Shown piece by piece: positions 42,594 through 50,962 of a stretch of 64,000 nt of DNA. Made by a program: the position numbers and the translations under genes. The DNA is from Bacteroidia bacterium. GTDB lineage: Bacteria > Bacteroidota > Bacteroidia > SXHM01. Numbering within the stretch: position 1 is the first letter of the stretch; each line of letters starts with the position of its first letter. The notes below the pieces were generated by a model. The model did no database searches. It worked only from the letters and a program-made list of their open reading frames with translations, and had not been told where the DNA came from. The stretch covers positions 1,044,482-1,108,481 of the forward strand of contig JAJVIC010000009.1 of NCBI GenBank assembly GCA_022072225.1, written 5' to 3'.

Positions 42594-43623
42594 CTTTAAA
42601 AACACCTATCTCAACGAATGCATAGTCCATTTGGTTGGAAATAAAAATCTGGAAGGAAAAATAAAGGTTACGAATGCCGTTAAGGAGTTAGATGAGGGCT
42701 TAGAGCGATCACTAGTCGAATATTTTCTTAGACCTTTTCGTGCTTCCACAGAAATTTATAAGTTTCACCATGATGTAGATTTAAAAATGAATGTCATTTT
42801 TACGTGTGCTGATAAAATATTTGAAGGTGAAGATTTCGTAAAAAACTCTCAGCATATTGCAAAGCATCTTTTCCAACAAACACGCCATCCGGCAATAAAG
42901 TCAGGCGAATTATTTATTGCTCAATTTAATGATGTTGTGATTGAGAATAAATTCTGTAAGGCTGTAGGTATTTTTAAGTCTGAAAGAAAGGACAATTTTA
43001 TTCAAGTTGATGGAGAGGCAAAGGAAATTCGTCTCTATCTTGGTGAGGGAATTAACCTTCAAAAACTAGATAAGGGTTGTATTATTATCAATGATGCATT
43101 TCATGAAGGTTTTCGTGTTCTCACTTTTGAATATGGAGGAGCTGATACGGATTATTGGCGAGAAGATTTTTTATCAATAAAACCCCTAGAGAACAATTAC
43201 TATCAAACAAAAAATTTCCTCAATGTTTGCAAGGAATTCGTAACAGACAAACTTCCTGCTGAATTCGAAATTTCTCGGGTTGACCAAATAAATATTTTGA
43301 ACAAATCGGTTGATTATTTTAAAGAAAATGATGTGTTTGAAGAAAAGAATTTTCTTCAAAATGTATTAGCTGATAACGGTCTTATAAAATCTTTTAAAAA
43401 ATTTAAAGACGAATATCAGGAAGGAGGTAATTTTATAATTGAAGACACGTTTGAAATTTCGTCCCCTGCCGTGAAAAAACAAGCAAAACACTTCAAAAGT
43501 GTTTTGAAGCTAGATAAAAACTTCCATGTTTATATACACGGAAATCAGGACTTAATAGAGCAAGGGTATGACGCTAAAAAGGGAATGAATTTTTATAAAA
43601 TTTATTATTCTGAAGAATTATAA
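42586..43623 (+). CDS. Cassette gene 3: NA37/NdpA-like (nucleoid-associated) protein
   Basis: A 345-residue protein with the pattern of the 37-kDa nucleoid-associated (NA37/YejK) family: an N-terminal ELDEGLERSLVEYFLRPF region, IKSGELFIAQFNDVVIENKFCKAVGIFKSERKDNFIQV (about residues 104-143), KLDKGCIIINDAFHEGFRVLTFEYGG, and a C-terminal domain ending FHVYIHGNQDLIEQGYDAKKGMNFYKIYYSEEL. NA37 proteins bind nucleic acid and associate with chromosomes. The ATG at 42586 is preferred to an upstream TTG one codon earlier. Translational coupling to a membrane protein and an unknown protein is unusual for this family. Confidence 0.72.
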   Translation: MIDFKNTYLNECIVHLVGNKNLEGKIKVTNAVKELDEGLERSLVEYFLRPFRASTEIYKFHHDVDLKMNVIFTCADKIFEGEDFVKNSQHIAKHLFQQTRHPAIKSGELFIAQFNDVVIENKFCKAVGIFKSERKDNFIQVDGEAKEIRLYLGEGINLQKLDKGCIIINDAFHEGFRVLTFEYGGADTDYWREDFLSIKPLENNYYQTKNFLNVCKEFVTDKLPAEFEISRVDQINILNKSVDYFKENDVFEEKNFLQNVLADNGLIKSFKKFKDEYQEGGNFIIEDTFEISSPAVKKQAKHFKSVLKLDKNFHVYIHGNQDLIEQGYDAKKGMNFYKIYYSEEL

Positions 43624-43779
43624 AAATTCATAATCTTCACTTGTGATTATTATTTGACAATCCTTTGCCTTGTCTTGTTATTAGCGTGAAATAATCCGGC
43701 AAGTTTTTTCATTGGAACAAAAATCGTAGGGGCTAAAAATATTTTCCAAAAATTCCAAATCCGTTGACTTTTTTTCCTA

Positions 43780-43787
43780 TATCTTTG
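43780..43787 (+). promoter_or_regulatory. Putative -7 box of the JAB-like gene
   Basis: TATCTTTG matches the TAnnTTTG consensus 26 bp before the start codon. A TTGAC at 43764-43768 is closer than the usual -33 spacing, so the upstream element is uncertain. Confidence 0.38.
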
Positions 43788-43812
43788 TAGCACTAATCTC
43801 CCACTCAAATCT

Positions 43813-44688
43813 ATGCAAAAAAAATTACTCCATTTTAAAGAGAAGAATTTTTTATTCGCGAAAATTAAAGGAGAAAATGATATTCTTCACTTTACGACTC
43901 CTTTTGATATAACAATTATATCAGACATTACATCTGAGTTAAAAAATGAATACAGAAAGTATGAGGAAAAAGGAGGACTTATGTGGGCTAGACCTAGTTC
44001 GTCCCACGGAAGAATAAAATATATTGTTGAGAAAATAACTTGGGTACGTAATGCAATTGAAGATACCCCAAATGATGAAGGATTAAATAAGAGTAACTGT
44101 TACCGACCCGATGCTATTAAATTTTTTGAAGCACTTGATACTATTTTCAAAGCCGGATGTTTTCCTCTCAGATTTCATACTCATCCAACCGAGGATGTGA
44201 GTGAACCTTATTTGATTTTTCATGAAAATTTTGTGAACGAAACATCAGGTGGTGATAGAAAATCAAGTGAAACACCATACTCTTTTGAAGAAATTCAGAT
44301 TTTGACACCGCGCTGTTTGGTAGTCGGCAATAAATCATACAGTGATGAATTATTTATTGGCTTTTATGACGGAGGAGTAGCTCCCAAAGACTTCAAATCA
44401 ACAAAGGACTTAACTCGTAAAGAAAAAATAGACGAATTTGGGTCTGCATTCTCCTCACTCAAGCTTACCCCTAATCAAAAAATTGCAGCAGGAATAGTAT
44501 TTGTTGGCTTAATACTCGTTGGAATAAGATACCGCAAAGCTATAGTCCCTGTCATGCTTGGAACTCTTGCAATGGGAAGTACTATACTTACACGTCAAGA
44601 AAAGAACGAAACGCCAAAATACTATTGCATGCTCTCAGATGGAGAGGTAACGATTCATTTCCCGAAATACGAAAACAATAAAAACTAA
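43813..44688 (+). CDS. JAB/MPN-like protein with a C-terminal membrane segment
   Basis: A 291-residue protein. The JAMM-type metal centre is suggested by a Glu in YEEKGGLMWA (about residues 50-59), then the HTHP box in LRFHTHPTEDVSEPYLIFHENF (about 122-126), with a Ser/Asp-like tail in the same stretch. Such domains cut ubiquitin-like conjugates or other isopeptide links. A hydrophobic pair near the C terminus (KIAAGIVFVGLILVGI and VPVMLGTLAMGSTIL) can anchor it in the membrane. No E1, E2 or ubiquitin-like gene is close by. It leads a small plus-strand operon with two Cys-rich proteins. Confidence 0.65.
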   Translation: MQKKLLHFKEKNFLFAKIKGENDILHFTTPFDITIISDITSELKNEYRKYEEKGGLMWARPSSSHGRIKYIVEKITWVRNAIEDTPNDEGLNKSNCYRPDAIKFFEALDTIFKAGCFPLRFHTHPTEDVSEPYLIFHENFVNETSGGDRKSSETPYSFEEIQILTPRCLVVGNKSYSDELFIGFYDGGVAPKDFKSTKDLTRKEKIDEFGSAFSSLKLTPNQKIAAGIVFVGLILVGIRYRKAIVPVMLGTLAMGSTILTRQEKNETPKYYCMLSDGEVTIHFPKYENNKN

Positions 44689-44693
44689 AATAT

Positions 44694-44987
44694 ATGAACA
44701 CAGAAAGATTTTTAGAAGAAGATTTTGGAAGCTTTGTTGAAGAACTATTAAGCCTTCAAAGATTTAACGATAGTAAAGAGATTGGAATTGCAAAACTCGC
44801 ACAGGACATGGGTTATAAGCATTTAACTCCTAAGCAGAAGTTCGTGTTTGAAAAATCAATCGATCCTTACCTTATTGAAGAATGTTCTCGATGCGGTGAA
44901 GATATTCCCTGGAGTGAAATGTCTGCTGCGGAGGATAATGGGCAACTATGTAGCTGGTGTCAACAGCTTACTTCTCACGATAACTAA
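44694..44987 (+). CDS. Small Cys-ribbon protein
   Basis: A 97-residue protein that ends in a two-CxxC zinc-ribbon-like stretch (CSRCGEDIPW ... LCSWCQQ, about residues 62-92). The N-terminal acidic half resembles no known domain. It starts 5 bp after the JAB-like gene, so the two are co-expressed. The CxxC pairs suggest Zn binding and perhaps protein or nucleic-acid contact. Confidence 0.7.
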   Translation: MNTERFLEEDFGSFVEELLSLQRFNDSKEIGIAKLAQDMGYKHLTPKQKFVFEKSIDPYLIEECSRCGEDIPWSEMSAAEDNGQLCSWCQQLTSHDN

Positions 44988-44998
44988 AACTAAATCAA

Positions 44999-45181
44999 AT
45001 GGCAGAGAAAGAAATAAAAGAACGTTACACCGAGGATTGCGGTTGTAGAAGGTGTTCTACCTATGCTGAAATTACAGAATATGAATGTGGTTGTGTTGAA
45101 GTAGAAATTTATAATGACACAGACCCCTGTGAGGAGTGCACTGATTTTTCAGGAAAGCGATATACTTGTTCGCAACATTGA
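44999..45181 (+). CDS. Small Cys-rich protein
   Basis: A 60-residue ORF with eight Cys: CGCRRC, ECGCVEV, PCEEC and TCSQH at the C terminus. It is acidic overall. The density of cysteines in a short ORF directly following the zinc-ribbon gene favours a real small metal-binding protein. No family recognised. Confidence 0.62.
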   Translation: MAEKEIKERYTEDCGCRRCSTYAEITEYECGCVEVEIYNDTDPCEECTDFSGKRYTCSQH

Positions 45182-45200
45182 AAAACACATAACGATAGCA

Positions 45201-46595
45201 CTAAAGCGATAGGTTAAGCTCTTTTTCCATTCCGACTTTCACAAATTCCTCAAAGCCGGAATAATGAACTATTTCGATATCTTTTTTAGTAATTATTTTC
45301 TTCAAATTTTCATTTACCACCTTAGGATTAGGGTCTGCAATCACTATCTTTCTAAGCCTGTGCGTTTGTTCTTCCATCAGCCTGTTAAAGGCTTCCTCAT
45401 TTCCTTTCCACCCAATAATAATAATGGTTTCCACTTCACCTAAATAGGAATGCAAAGTCAGATAATGTTTTGGAGGCATTGTGAATTCATCCTTATCTCG
45501 ATATGGCAATAAAAGTGCAGGGTAAAATGGGCCGGTTGCATTTTGTCCTCGAATTGACATTTGAGATTTGTCGATGGAATATCTTCCCAATTGATATTTA
45601 TTAATCATGCATTCAAGACCCCATCCACTCCAATCTATAATTTCAAATTCATTTCCTAATATCTCATTGTAGAGCGTGTGAAAATTAATTTGTTTCTTAA
45701 AAAGCCAATTGGGAATGGAAGTATAACCCACTATCTTGTTCCAAATATCTTTTGGAAATTGCCATCCCCAGTCCCATGATCCATGGGGTTTAAATATGCA
45801 GAAAGGAAAATTGTTTACTTGTACATATTGATCAAATGAAGTTATTATTTGCTCACCAAAAAAAATTTCTTGGAGGAAATACTCAAGTAGCGTGTCATAG
45901 TTGAATGAGACAAATGCATACTGATTAGTAGTATCGCGGTTATGAATAGTCTGCAATTTATCTGCGAATAGAGCATATAGGTTCTCATCATAATATTTAT
46001 TAGAAACATGCGAGCTTATTTTTTCTATCAATTCCTGTAGATAGAATTGAATATTTATGTGCCTACTCATAAAGGTGCTGTTTCCATTTTCTTGAACCTC
46101 TTTCCATTCTGTTTCAAATAATGCCTCTACATCAACATTCTCTTGACGAATATGCATGAGTGATTGTTTAACACCAGGATAATTTTGAATGATGTCGTGA
46201 AAGTTACTACTGAACAAACCTGTTCCTAATGGTGGCTTACCAGCATCCATGTCAAAATCAAGTCTGCTTCCTCCATAAGCACAATTTGCAGAAGCCCCAG
46301 CACCAAAAATGAATATGTATTTTCTTTTAAATTTTTCATTCCATTCAACGTCATAATTATAGTTTTGTGGGATTAGGGGAAATTGATGTTCTTGGATTAT
46401 TTTGACTATAGCACTTTTCTTTACAATAAAGCCTAACTCCTTTATTTTTTCTATTGTTTTCTCTGCTGGCTTTAGCTCTAAATACCTTTGTCTACTTGTG
46501 CCGGGTATTATGATTTTATGATTGGGAAATAAATGTTGGTCAAATTCAAATCCAAAATAGACATCCCCAAAAGTTGTAAAGAAGTACTTGAACAT
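45201..46595 (-). CDS. SIR2-like NAD-binding protein
   Basis: A 464-residue protein with the SIR2 pattern: FIFGAGASANCAYGG (about residues 94-108; GAGAS nucleotide loop), FVSFNYDTLLEYFL and PHGSWDWGW (the His of the LHGS-like motif). Most bacterial SIR2 proteins of this type are NADases that act in phage defence. The extra N-terminal 90 residues have no evident homology to me. It follows the VirD4-like ATPase gene by 30 bp on the same strand, so the ATPase and SIR2 form one operon. The C terminus contains another conserved strand (VETIIIIGWKGNEEAFNRLM). Confidence 0.82.
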   Translation of the reverse strand: MFKYFFTTFGDVYFGFEFDQHLFPNHKIIIPGTSRQRYLELKPAEKTIEKIKELGFIVKKSAIVKIIQEHQFPLIPQNYNYDVEWNEKFKRKYIFIFGAGASANCAYGGSRLDFDMDAGKPPLGTGLFSSNFHDIIQNYPGVKQSLMHIRQENVDVEALFETEWKEVQENGNSTFMSRHINIQFYLQELIEKISSHVSNKYYDENLYALFADKLQTIHNRDTTNQYAFVSFNYDTLLEYFLQEIFFGEQIITSFDQYVQVNNFPFCIFKPHGSWDWGWQFPKDIWNKIVGYTSIPNWLFKKQINFHTLYNEILGNEFEIIDWSGWGLECMINKYQLGRYSIDKSQMSIRGQNATGPFYPALLLPYRDKDEFTMPPKHYLTLHSYLGEVETIIIIGWKGNEEAFNRLMEEQTHRLRKIVIADPNPKVVNENLKKIITKKDIEIVHYSGFEEFVKVGMEKELNLSL

Positions 46596-46625
46596 ATAAG
46601 ATTTTGAAATTCAAATTTAATAATT

Positions 46626-47783
46626 TTAGAGAGGGGTTGCTGTTGCACTAAATGGCTTCGATGGTTTCCCGTCAATCATAAGTGAAAGATAGATGTGGAA
46701 ATTAGGTAAGTTCACAAAATCAATAGCATTAAAAATAGGAAACATTTTTTGAGCCATTCTATTTGCATCAGTTGCATCAACACGAAAACTGATGGTTGTT
46801 CCAACATTCCCTAATACAGCGTCAAGAATTTCAGGCTGTAGCTGGTTCATGTATTGATGAGACAGGGTAATTCCCACTTTAAATTTTCGCAATTCTGAAA
46901 GCATATTGACAAGTGAAAGAGTAGAGAAATTTTGCATTTCATCAGCATACACAAAGTAAGGTTTTCGACTTTCTTCAGGAATATTAATACGTGAAAATGC
47001 TGCAGATGCAAGAGATGTAAGAAGTAATGCTCCGATAATTTGGCAAACATCTTCTCCTAATGCACCTTTTGAGAGGTTTACTAAAAGTATCTTCCCTTCA
47101 TCCATTGCTCTACGAAGCGAAATTTGCTGCCTCTGTTCAACGATTACTCTACGAATGGAAGGATATGCCAAAATGCCCGAAACCTTGTTTAGAACAGGCA
47201 AAATATCTGTCTGCATGTAACGTGGAAACTCTTTTTTCCAAAAGGTTTTTACATCATCACTTGCAATATATTGCAAGGCATTATTCCGAAACCCTTTATC
47301 CATAAGCATTTTAGGAATATCTGCCATCGTTGCTTTTGGCTGATCAAGTAATGCAAGCAGAGTAAAGCGAAAGATGTGTTCCAATTTTACACCCCAACTA
47401 TCCGACCAAAGTTTTCTGAAAACTTCAATGATACTGGAAGCCACGAGTGGCCTATTTTCTAATGAAACACGTTTTAAAGGATTATATGTCCAAGGTTGTG
47501 AAGCATCTGTAATATCAAGATACATAACATCATGCTTTCTTTCATCAGGAACATTAGCAACAATCTTTGATACTAAATCACCATGCGGATCTAAAAGGCA
47601 ACATCCACGCCCATTTTCAATGTCCTGTCGTATCATGGTTTCGAGAAGAGTAGTTTTTCCTGTTCCGGTTTTACCGATTATGTAAGTGTGTAAAAGTCGA
47701 TCTGATTGCTTTATACCAAAACGCTTTCCCTGATTTCGGAAATTTGTTTTAGCGAAATACAAAATATCAGGGTTCGTTTGCAT
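46626..47783 (-). CDS. VirD4/TraD-like (HerA-FtsK superfamily) ATPase
   Basis: A 385-residue ATPase with Walker A GKTGTGKT (about residues 37-44), LLDPHGDLVSKI, and Walker B in YFVYADEMQNFSTLS. NLSKGALGEDVCQIIGALLL and SHQYMNQLQPEILDAVLGNVGTTISFRVDATDANRMAQKMF are the downstream blocks of short type IV coupling-protein-like ATPases. No N-terminal membrane helix is visible. It could be a mobilisation coupling protein. However it lies 30 bp upstream of a SIR2 gene on the same strand, and divergent from another SIR2-ATPase pair, so a defence role is also credible. Confidence 0.85.
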   Translation of the reverse strand: MQTNPDILYFAKTNFRNQGKRFGIKQSDRLLHTYIIGKTGTGKTTLLETMIRQDIENGRGCCLLDPHGDLVSKIVANVPDERKHDVMYLDITDASQPWTYNPLKRVSLENRPLVASSIIEVFRKLWSDSWGVKLEHIFRFTLLALLDQPKATMADIPKMLMDKGFRNNALQYIASDDVKTFWKKEFPRYMQTDILPVLNKVSGILAYPSIRRVIVEQRQQISLRRAMDEGKILLVNLSKGALGEDVCQIIGALLLTSLASAAFSRINIPEESRKPYFVYADEMQNFSTLSLVNMLSELRKFKVGITLSHQYMNQLQPEILDAVLGNVGTTISFRVDATDANRMAQKMFPIFNAIDFVNLPNFHIYLSLMIDGKPSKPFSATATPL

Positions 47784-47794
47784 TAAAGCATTAT

Positions 47795-47812
47795 CTCTCT
47801 ATAAAAAGAGAG
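47795..47812. promoter_or_regulatory. Palindrome in the divergent SIR2/ATPase promoter
   Basis: CTCTCT (47795-47800) and AGAGAG (47807-47812) form a 6-bp dyad in the 108-bp gap between the two divergent ATPase/SIR2 units. It may be a shared operator. Confidence 0.45.
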
Positions 47813-47891
47813 CAAACAAGTGAGCCAATTATTTAGTTATTTTTTGTTACTTAGTATTGTCAATCTGAACAATTTAAAGCAAAATACCAAA

Positions 47892-49142
47892 ATGGACACA
47901 AAGGAAATTGCAACAACTACTATAGAAGTTGAGGAAAAAACGGACGTTGAAATAACTGACTTATTAATATCTCAGCAAAAAGCAATCTCAATTCAAAAAA
48001 AGGCCGGTGCTCTCCTTAAAGTTCTTGTGAATGAAAAGGATTTTGAATTTCCTGTAGATTTTTTGAAGGATAAGAATTTAGAGAATGCACATGAAGAAGT
48101 TCAGAAGCTAAAGAGAGATACTTATGTTAATTTTCTTAAAAGTCAGTTTGAAAATCTGGTTATTTTATCAGGCGCTGGAACTTCTGTAGGTTGGGGTGGC
48201 TTAACAATGGCTAAATTGTGGGAAGAAGTTGAAACTAATTTAAGTAAAGATGTTTTTAAAAGTTTCTGCTCAGTAGTTAGTCATCCGATTGAGAATATAG
48301 ATTTGGAAGCTTTGCTTTCAAAGGCAAATCGTGCTACTGAATTTGTAACAACACCAATAAAAGATAAGCATGGAAATGATAAGTCAGTTTCTGAACTAAT
48401 ATTAATCTGCGAAGGTGTCATTAAGGATAAATGTTCTATACCCTTAAATGAAAAAGCACCGCACTTGAATTTCTTAAATAAACTCGTAAACAGAAAAGCA
48501 AAAGACCCAAGGGTGAAGGTGTTCACATTGAATTATGATACGTTATTTGAGCAAGCTGCCATAAAAGGAAATTTTACTGTTATTGATGGTTTTTCTTTTT
48601 CTTTCCCAAGGACTTTGAGCGGAAGAAATTTTGACTTAGATGTAGTGTTTAGAGAAAAAACAAGAATTACAGAAGAAGAAAGTTTTGTTTCAAGGGTTTT
48701 TCATCTCTACAAATTACATGGGTCAATAAATTGGGAAAGAAATGCGGGCGATGTCGTTATCAAAGAAAATTCTTCTAAACCTCTAATCGTTTACCCAAAA
48801 GATAGTAAGTATGAAAACTCATATGAGCAACCCTATTTTGAAATGATGTCAAGATTTCAGCAAAATCTGAGAAATGACAATGTGCTACTCATATCCGTAG
48901 GTTTCAGTTTTAATGATAAACACATCGTAACTGTGATTAAAGAAGCTGTAACGCAAAACCCAAGTTTTAGGCTACTTATTATCAGTAGGGATATTAAACG
49001 AGATGGTCCCATGAATTGGTTTATTGAAAAGTCCAAGACACAAAGTAATATCATCATTGTTGGCGAGGAGTATAAAACCTTTGTTGAGAATTATCCTTAC
49101 TCGAAAATGTTCGTTAGTCAACCTGAAAAATATGATGCCTGA
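47892..49142 (+). CDS. SIR2-family NADase component of a SIR2-HerA defence pair
   Basis: A 416-residue SIR2-domain protein. The nucleotide loop is ILSGAGTSVGWGG (GAGTS about residues 94-98), with VFTLNYDTLFEQAA and HLYKLHGSINWERN (catalytic His). The start at 47892 (MDTKEIATTT) is preferred because the upstream in-frame GTG at 47820 adds a hydrophobic segment uncharacteristic of the family. It overlaps the HerA gene by 11 bp. Known SIR2-HerA modules protect against phage by depleting NAD, with the two proteins in one complex. The present pair fits that design. Confidence 0.88.
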   Translation: MDTKEIATTTIEVEEKTDVEITDLLISQQKAISIQKKAGALLKVLVNEKDFEFPVDFLKDKNLENAHEEVQKLKRDTYVNFLKSQFENLVILSGAGTSVGWGGLTMAKLWEEVETNLSKDVFKSFCSVVSHPIENIDLEALLSKANRATEFVTTPIKDKHGNDKSVSELILICEGVIKDKCSIPLNEKAPHLNFLNKLVNRKAKDPRVKVFTLNYDTLFEQAAIKGNFTVIDGFSFSFPRTLSGRNFDLDVVFREKTRITEEESFVSRVFHLYKLHGSINWERNAGDVVIKENSSKPLIVYPKDSKYENSYEQPYFEMMSRFQQNLRNDNVLLISVGFSFNDKHIVTVIKEAVTQNPSFRLLIISRDIKRDGPMNWFIEKSKTQSNIIIVGEEYKTFVENYPYSKMFVSQPEKYDA

Positions 49143-50898
49143 ACAATTAAATCCATTTGACCATAATTATTTTCTCGGGTATATCAATCAAGTATATCCT
49201 GATAGTGTTCGTGTTCACTTCCCATCATCAGTTCTCTTAAACAAATTCATTTTTTCAGGAGAAGAATTTAATGGTGGTCTTGTTGGAAATTATGTAACCA
49301 TTGAAGGAGAAAATCATGGCTTTCTTGGTAAAATATTAGAGCTATCGTTGCCTGAAAAAGAAAGATTGGAATTAAGTGAGAAAGCCTTTAAAAACAAAGA
49401 ATTTCATCCTACTGGCAAAATTGAAATACTCTTAAGTTTTGATTACTTCGACCCTGAAAAGGTGCAGAAGGGGTTAAATACTTTTCCCAATATAGGTTCT
49501 AAAGTATTTGTATCATCTGCCGGTTTTATCCAAAAATACTTTAAGAAGTTTGGAGTTAAGGACAGTGAGAAAATTCCTCCATTATTTGATTTTGGAACAC
49601 TAACATCAAATAACAAAACAAGTATACAAGTTTCTCAACAAGCCTTATTCGGTAGACATTGCGCTATAATAGGCACAACAGGTGGTGGTAAGAGTTGGAC
49701 AGTTTCTAAATGCCTGGAAGAAATTATAAAAAATAAAGGGAAAGCAATTATTCTTGATGCTACCGGTGAATACGCATCATTTGATGGAAAAGCTAAAGTA
49801 GCTACACCTTGCATTGTCGGTGTTGATAGTTTCTTCCATTATACGAATTTATCAGTAGATGATATTTTTGTTATGCTCCGACCAGGAGGACAGGTTCAGG
49901 CCCCTAAACTTATGGAGGCTATCAAGTCCTTAAAAATTGTAAAGCTATTACCTGCAAAAGTTGATGGAACAACAATCATTTATGATGGAGCTAAAAGTTT
50001 GTACACTATTCAGCTTACTTCAACATCTGAGAACATTTTAATAAAAAATGGAACCATTCATAAAGAGAGCGAAAGTCGCAGACCTTTTAATCGTGTCTAT
50101 TATAGGTTTATTGAGGAAATTGAAAGTGTCAATGCTGACTTTGAAATCGATAAATTACCACATCAGCTTGTGAAGGAATGTGTATACGAAATCGATAAAC
50201 ACAATACTCATAAATGGGGAGGGACGAATGATATTCATTATAACAACTGTACCTCACTGATTTTAAGAACTAACAGCTATATTCATAATCCCTTGTTTAA
50301 AGCAGTATTTGGAATAGGAAAAAGCAAAACTGATACAACTGAACTTACGATCCGTATCAAAGAGTTCCTTGAAAGCGATCAATCTGTTTTAAGAATTGGA
50401 TTTGAAAAAGTAGGGTACGATTTTCAGGCCAGAGAAATTCTAGCAAATGCAATTGGAAAGTATCTTCTTTTAAAAGCAAGAAGTGATGCATTCAAAAGTA
50501 AACCTATTGTTCTTTTTGTTGATGAGGCACACCAATACCTGAACAAGTCGGTGCGTGATGAATATTTTGAAGCCATCCAACTTAGTGCATATGATCAAAT
50601 TGCAAAAGAAGGTCGTAAATATGGTTTGTTTTTAGCGTTAGCTACTCAAATGCCAAGAGATATTCCTGTTGGAACTTTAAGCCAGATGGGAACATTTATA
50701 GTTCATAGATTGATAAATCCTAAAGATAAGGAAGCAATAGAAAACGCTTGTTCAACTGCAAATAGGAATTCTTTAGTTTATCTACCTGTTCTTGGTGAAG
50801 GGGAAGCAATACTTATGGGTGTGGATTTTCCAATGCCGATTGTACTTAAAGTGAACATTCCAACAATTCCTCCAAATTCTGAAACTCCTAGATTTTAA
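49132..50898 (+). CDS. HerA-like ATPase, partner of SIR2
   Basis: A 588-residue HerA/FtsK-superfamily ATPase. A beta-barrel-like HAS domain covers about residues 1-130 (DSVRVHFPSS... GNYVTIEGENHGFLGKI). Walker A is GTTGGGKS (181-188), followed by AIILDATGEYASFDG. Walker B is VLFVDEAHQYL, and the arginine-type region FLALATQMPRDIPVGTLSQMGTFIVHRL is present. Starts at 49132 or 49135 overlap the SIR2 gene stop. SIR2 plus HerA in this order and coupling is the known two-gene anti-phage system. Confidence 0.9.
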   Translation: MMPEQLNPFDHNYFLGYINQVYPDSVRVHFPSSVLLNKFIFSGEEFNGGLVGNYVTIEGENHGFLGKILELSLPEKERLELSEKAFKNKEFHPTGKIEILLSFDYFDPEKVQKGLNTFPNIGSKVFVSSAGFIQKYFKKFGVKDSEKIPPLFDFGTLTSNNKTSIQVSQQALFGRHCAIIGTTGGGKSWTVSKCLEEIIKNKGKAIILDATGEYASFDGKAKVATPCIVGVDSFFHYTNLSVDDIFVMLRPGGQVQAPKLMEAIKSLKIVKLLPAKVDGTTIIYDGAKSLYTIQLTSTSENILIKNGTIHKESESRRPFNRVYYRFIEEIESVNADFEIDKLPHQLVKECVYEIDKHNTHKWGGTNDIHYNNCTSLILRTNSYIHNPLFKAVFGIGKSKTDTTELTIRIKEFLESDQSVLRIGFEKVGYDFQAREILANAIGKYLLLKARSDAFKSKPIVLFVDEAHQYLNKSVRDEYFEAIQLSAYDQIAKEGRKYGLFLALATQMPRDIPVGTLSQMGTFIVHRLINPKDKEAIENACSTANRNSLVYLPVLGEGEAILMGVDFPMPIVLKVNIPTIPPNSETPRF

Positions 50899-50962
50899 TT
50901 AATTATCATAAATGGAAATTTGTAGCTTATCTTGTTTTCATATACTACCTCACGAGAGCTAA

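Noticed and set aside
43813..44688. A ubiquitin-like (Bil or CBASS type) conjugation operon around the JAB-like gene
   Set aside because: No E1/ThiF, E2, ubiquitin-like or nucleotidyltransferase gene was found in the neighbouring genes.
45201..46595. Thoeris-type system based on the SIR2-like protein
   Set aside because: No TIR-domain partner (ThsB) is present nearby. The adjacent co-oriented gene is a VirD4-like ATPase.
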